Below, piece after piece: positions 5,897 through 7,631 of a stretch of 7,631 nt of DNA; the first letter of the stretch is position 1; each line of letters starts with the position of its first letter. Under the pieces are notes generated by a model. It made no database searches. It saw only the letters and a program-made list of their open reading frames with translations, and had not been told where the DNA came from. The translations under genes and the position numbers were made by a program. This DNA comes from Treponema sp. UBA937. GTDB lineage: Bacteria; Spirochaetota; Spirochaetia; Treponematales; Breznakiellaceae. Location of the stretch: positions 1,385 to 9,015 of the forward strand of contig DBDH01000086.1 in assembly GCA_002293455.1 (NCBI GenBank), in the 5' to 3' direction.

Positions 5897-5931
5897 CAAC
5901 ATACCCCGTTGCTCTGCGGCGGGGTATGTTG
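5897..5931 (+). terminator. 12-bp GC-rich hairpin just before the secreted-protein gene
   Basis: CAACATACCCCG (5897-5908) and CGGGGTATGTTG (5920-5931) form a perfect 12-bp stem with an 11-nt loop, followed by ATTTTA. The short T-run makes it a plausible terminator for the MATE transcript. It ends only nine bases before the AGGAG Shine-Dalgarno (5941-5945) of the next gene, so a leader or attenuator role is equally possible. Confidence 0.5.
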
Positions 5932-5951
5932 ATTTTAAAGAGGAGACCTAC

Positions 5952-6653
5952 ATGGTAAAGCGGAAAATCTTTATTATTGCGATTCTTGCCCTTATAGGGG
6001 GATTTCTCTGGGCAGGCGATACTGCAACGTTTGTAGACTTAGGTTTTTCTCCCGATGGGAAAATATATATGTTCGGGCAGTACGGAGTTCAATCGGCAAC
6101 GCTTAAACCTTGGGCGGATTTATATATTGTTGATGTTCCCTTGAATAATTTTGTCTCCGGTGGACGAATCTCATACGTACATCCGAATTCGGTAGTCGCG
6201 GGCCAGGACGGTTCCGGCGCGTTGTACAAACTGACGGCGCAGAATGCCGCGCTGGCCGAAAGATACCGGGTGGATTATCTTTTCCAAGGGAAGCCGCTTT
6301 ATATTGCCTTGGAAGACAACGGCAGCGAAGAAAACAGACCATCGATTGATTTCAGGGATTTTGAGTCCGGCGTTGATTATAGAGCGTCCCTCGTTCCTTT
6401 TGTTGAAGGAAGCGGAGAAGAATTGAAATCATCGTTTTACATCAATCTTGAAAGCACCGCAAAAAACGGCGCGAAAAGAACGTACACCGTGGGAACACCT
6501 CAGTTGAAACGGCCACTCATCGAATCGTACACCATCAGCAAGGTTATGATAGCTCCCAGAGACGGTTCCATGATTTTTGTCATCAAGATGAAAAGACAAA
6601 CCAGTGCGGGAGATTTTGACATCCGTTATATGGTAGAGGCTGTCCGGCTTTAA
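5952..6653 (+). CDS. Predicted secreted protein, DUF2259-like
   Basis: 233 residues of unknown function. The N-terminus is a classical signal peptide: a basic start (MVKRK), a hydrophobic core (residues 6-19) and a likely cleavage after Ala21 (LWA-GD). The protein is therefore probably periplasmic or exported, with no lipobox cysteine. The segment FVDLGFSPDGKIYMFGQYGVQ (27-47), followed by a predicted beta-rich body and a closing KVMIAPRDGSMIFVIKMK strand, resembles the predicted secreted proteins of the DUF2259/COG5497 group found in treponemes; this is recalled, not searched. The start is supported by AGGAG (5941-5945) six bases upstream. The gene is closed by its own terminator and has no obvious operon partner. 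Confidence 0.8.
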   Translation: MVKRKIFIIAILALIGGFLWAGDTATFVDLGFSPDGKIYMFGQYGVQSATLKPWADLYIVDVPLNNFVSGGRISYVHPNSVVAGQDGSGALYKLTAQNAALAERYRVDYLFQGKPLYIALEDNGSEENRPSIDFRDFESGVDYRASLVPFVEGSGEELKSSFYINLESTAKNGAKRTYTVGTPQLKRPLIESYTISKVMIAPRDGSMIFVIKMKRQTSAGDFDIRYMVEAVRL

Positions 6654-6676
6654 ACCGGTAAATGAGAGCGAATTTT

Positions 6677-6707
6677 AATGCCCCTTCAACGCGGAAGGGG
6701 CATTTTT
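6677..6707 (+). terminator. Intrinsic terminator after the secreted-protein gene
   Basis: AATGCCCCTT (6677-6686) and AAGGGGCATT (6695-6704) form a perfect 10-bp stem with an 8-nt loop, and a run of five Ts ends at 6707. It lies 23 nt after the stop codon. On the minus strand the stem is followed by AAAATT, so it could also weakly stop transcripts from the convergent lipoprotein gene. Confidence 0.88.
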
Positions 6708-6726
6708 CTTTACGCGGGCATTTTCC

Positions 6727-6766
6727 TTTACACAGAGGAGAAACAAAGAAGGATTTACACAGAGGA
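6727..6766 (+). repeat. Two copies of TTTACACAGAGGA
   Basis: TTTACACAGAGGA occurs exactly at 6727-6739 and 6754-6766, a 27-bp period. It carries the CACAGAGG core also found upstream of groES (3580-3599) and, inverted, at 7326-7388. It sits between the terminator at 6707 and the stop codon of the convergent lipoprotein gene. Confidence 0.7.
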
Positions 6767-6797
6767 AGAATTCAGCTTTAAACAGCAAGCACAGCAG

Positions 6798-7238
6798 TTA
6801 AGAACCGGCGGCTTTTGTATATTGTATTAACACAGTGCCGCTTGAATCAAGAAACGATAAAATATCATCTTCAATAAGATACGCTGTAACGCGGGGAAAT
6901 GCCTTATACAGGAGATTCTCGGTTTCCATATTCAAGCCTGCCATCAAAGTCGAACGCATCGGAGAAAAAGCAATGCTTCCCGGTTCCGAAACCGCAAAGT
7001 TCCCGCCGAATTGGTTGATGCTGCTGTTCCCCGACACCTGCATCGTCCCGGTATCAAACTCGATAAACGCTTCCTTCTGCTGGGGATTTTGGCTAAACGG
7101 ATTTTCTTCCAGCGCGGAAAGAAGCCACTTCCCTTGAAGCTGTGATACATCCTGACTTTCGCCGGAATTTTTCGGAACACTGCTGCAGGAAACAAACACG
7201 CCACCGATAATCAACAACATAATTAATATCTTTTTCAT
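6798..7238 (-). CDS. META-domain (HslJ-like) lipoprotein
   Basis: Small envelope lipoprotein of 146 residues from the ATG at 7236-7238. MKKILIMLLIIGGVFVSC is a lipoprotein signal with the lipidated Cys18. Residues from about 34 show the META/HslJ pattern: LQGKWLLSALEENPF, then FIEFDTGTMQVSGNSSINQFGGNF, the segment IAFSPMRSTLMAG and a final ILSFLDSSGTVLIQY. HslJ-type proteins are linked to heat and novobiocin resistance in E. coli, but the role here is unknown. The usual GCN of the SGN-x-GCN motif is replaced by SIN. The same frame extends to an ATG at 7319 (173 residues) with a much better Shine-Dalgarno, AGAGGAG, inside a repeat. That form would put 27 residues before the signal peptide. I prefer 7238 because a promoter abuts it and the signal is then normal. 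Confidence 0.82.
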   Translation of the reverse strand: MKKILIMLLIIGGVFVSCSSVPKNSGESQDVSQLQGKWLLSALEENPFSQNPQQKEAFIEFDTGTMQVSGNSSINQFGGNFAVSEPGSIAFSPMRSTLMAGLNMETENLLYKAFPRVTAYLIEDDILSFLDSSGTVLIQYTKAAGS

Positions 7239-7244
7239 ATTATA

Positions 7245-7273
7245 AATATATGGAAAATAAGAATGATTTGTAA
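7245..7273 (-). promoter_or_regulatory. Predicted promoter giving a leaderless lipoprotein mRNA
   Basis: On the minus strand TTACAA (7268-7273) and TATATT (7245-7250) are exactly 17 bp apart. Six bases, TATAAT, separate the -10 box from the ATG at 7238. With normal start-site spacing, transcription would begin at the A of that ATG. No Shine-Dalgarno precedes this ATG, which fits leaderless translation. The sequence is AT-rich, so chance must be kept in mind. Confidence 0.45.
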
Positions 7274-7325
7274 GAGGGATGCGGTTATTGTTTGGAGTAT
7301 TCATGCTGAACTTGATCATCGGTTC

Positions 7326-7388
7326 TCCTCTGTGGTGAAACTTTTTTGAATCAGAGTTCCTCTCGTTCCTCTGTGAATCTCCTCTGTG
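7326..7388 (-). repeat. Cluster of three CACAGAGGA repeats
   Basis: Read on the minus strand, CACAGAGGA occurs at 7380-7388, 7367-7375 and 7326-7334, with a degenerate GAGAGGAAC between the last two. The copy nearest the gene (7326-7334) contributes AGAGGAG, a good Shine-Dalgarno for the ATG at 7319. The cluster is inverted relative to the copies at 6727-6766, so the two sets bracket the lipoprotein gene. Confidence 0.65.
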
Positions 7389-7481
7389 CAGATTTTCTTG
7401 AGTTCGCAGAGATAATGATACAGATCACAACGCCGAAAATCCGTTGTATTATGATACCAGTTTCACTTCAGGAGGATTCAA

Positions 7482-7522
7482 GCCTTTTTTCCTTGTAAAA
7501 ACGGGGAAAAAAAGGCATTTTT
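7482..7522 (+). terminator. Terminator-like hairpin in the right-hand intergenic DNA
   Basis: GCCTTTTTTCC (7482-7492) pairs with GGAAAAAAAGGC (7505-7516) with one bulged A, followed on the plus strand by A and five Ts (7518-7522). A competing pairing GTAAAAA (7495-7501) with TTTTTAC (7518-7524) excludes it. No plus-strand gene lies directly upstream, so its role is unclear; poly-A/poly-T composition could create it by chance. Confidence 0.35.
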
Positions 7523-7631
7523 ACCAGGCACAAGATAGCATTTTCCCTGAACACTGACGGATTTTTAGCAGATGAAAACTGAGAAGAGTTGAGTTTTTAG
7601 ACAGGCAATTTCAGAAAATACGTACTTTGAA

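Larger units (their letters stand above)
5674..5951. other. Hairpin-rich intergenic region after the MATE gene
   Basis: No credible gene is visible. From left to right it shows a TTGCAAAACTAA element flanked by AGCT (5679-5698) and a 7-bp direct repeat GATACGT (5731-5737 and 5756-5762). Next come AGCGA/TCGCT and AGCC/GGCT hairpins with a repeated GCTTATTC (5790-5818), and then the two larger palindromes listed separately. A weak promoter guess for the next gene is TTGGCT (5808-5813) with TAATAT (5832-5837), 18 bp apart; this is low confidence because it overlaps a palindrome. Confidence 0.6.
7320..7631. other. Right-end intergenic region without a convincing gene
   Basis: About 310 bp. It holds the CACAGAGG cluster (7326-7388) and the competing hairpins at 7482-7524. 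The AGGAGG at 7470-7475 is not followed by a usable ATG, GTG or TTG frame. A minus-strand frame entering from the right edge stays open only about 21 codons, to a TAA near 7566, and I cannot recognise it as the tail of a gene. Confidence 0.6.

Noticed and set aside
5764..5958. 64-codon plus-strand frame before the secreted-protein gene
   Set aside because: It runs through two palindromes and into the next start codon, has no ribosome binding site and no recognisable sequence.
1..7631. Defence system, prophage, insertion sequence, CRISPR array or tRNA gene
   Set aside because: No hallmark genes, regularly spaced repeats or cloverleaf arms were seen; the window reads as core chromosomal DNA.

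Overview
The window looks like chromosomal DNA from a spirochaete of the Treponema/Treponemataceae group. The HtpG and GroES proteins are Treponema-like, a short sigma-70-family factor sits beside a groES that has no groEL partner, and a MATE pump and a DUF2259-type secreted protein follow. I recall a similar sigma-factor/groES adjacency in Treponema pallidum but could not check it. Base composition is moderate and genes face both ways. There are no rRNA or tRNA genes, CRISPR arrays, transposases or phage genes.

Left part (1-3360), all on the minus strand: the 5' 555 codons of htpG (Hsp90) leave the window at base 1. Upstream of it is a two-gene unit, a sigma-70-family sigma factor followed by a HAD-superfamily phosphatase whose reading frame can overlap the sigma stop codon. 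The sigma gene has a 17/17 match to the sigma-54 (-24/-12) promoter consensus 24 nt before its expected transcript leader ends at the ATG. This implies that an RpoN holoenzyme plus an enhancer-binding protein switches on a second, sigma-70-type factor. The logic resembles the RpoN-RpoS cascade of Borrelia and is the most notable signal here.

Middle (3361-5673): a divergent intergenic region serves the sigma gene (minus) and groES (plus, with a sigma-70-type promoter and no CIRCE operator). After groES comes a 290-bp stretch packed with hairpins, ending in a strong intrinsic terminator. A complete MATE-family efflux transporter follows on the plus strand.

Right part (5674-7631): a hairpin-rich intergenic region leads to a secreted DUF2259-like protein on the plus strand, closed by a clear terminator. 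Convergent to it is a small META/HslJ-like lipoprotein gene. Its start is ambiguous: a good Shine-Dalgarno inside a repeat favours a long N-terminus, while a promoter abutting the internal ATG suggests a leaderless mRNA with a normal lipoprotein signal peptide. CACAGAGG repeats lie on both sides of this gene in inverted orientation and also upstream of groES. The last 300 bases hold no convincing gene.

Functionally, the left half is a proteostasis/stress block (Hsp90, GroES and an alternative sigma factor under sigma-54 control). The right half holds envelope functions (drug/metabolite export, a secreted protein, a lipoprotein) with no visible operon links between genes.
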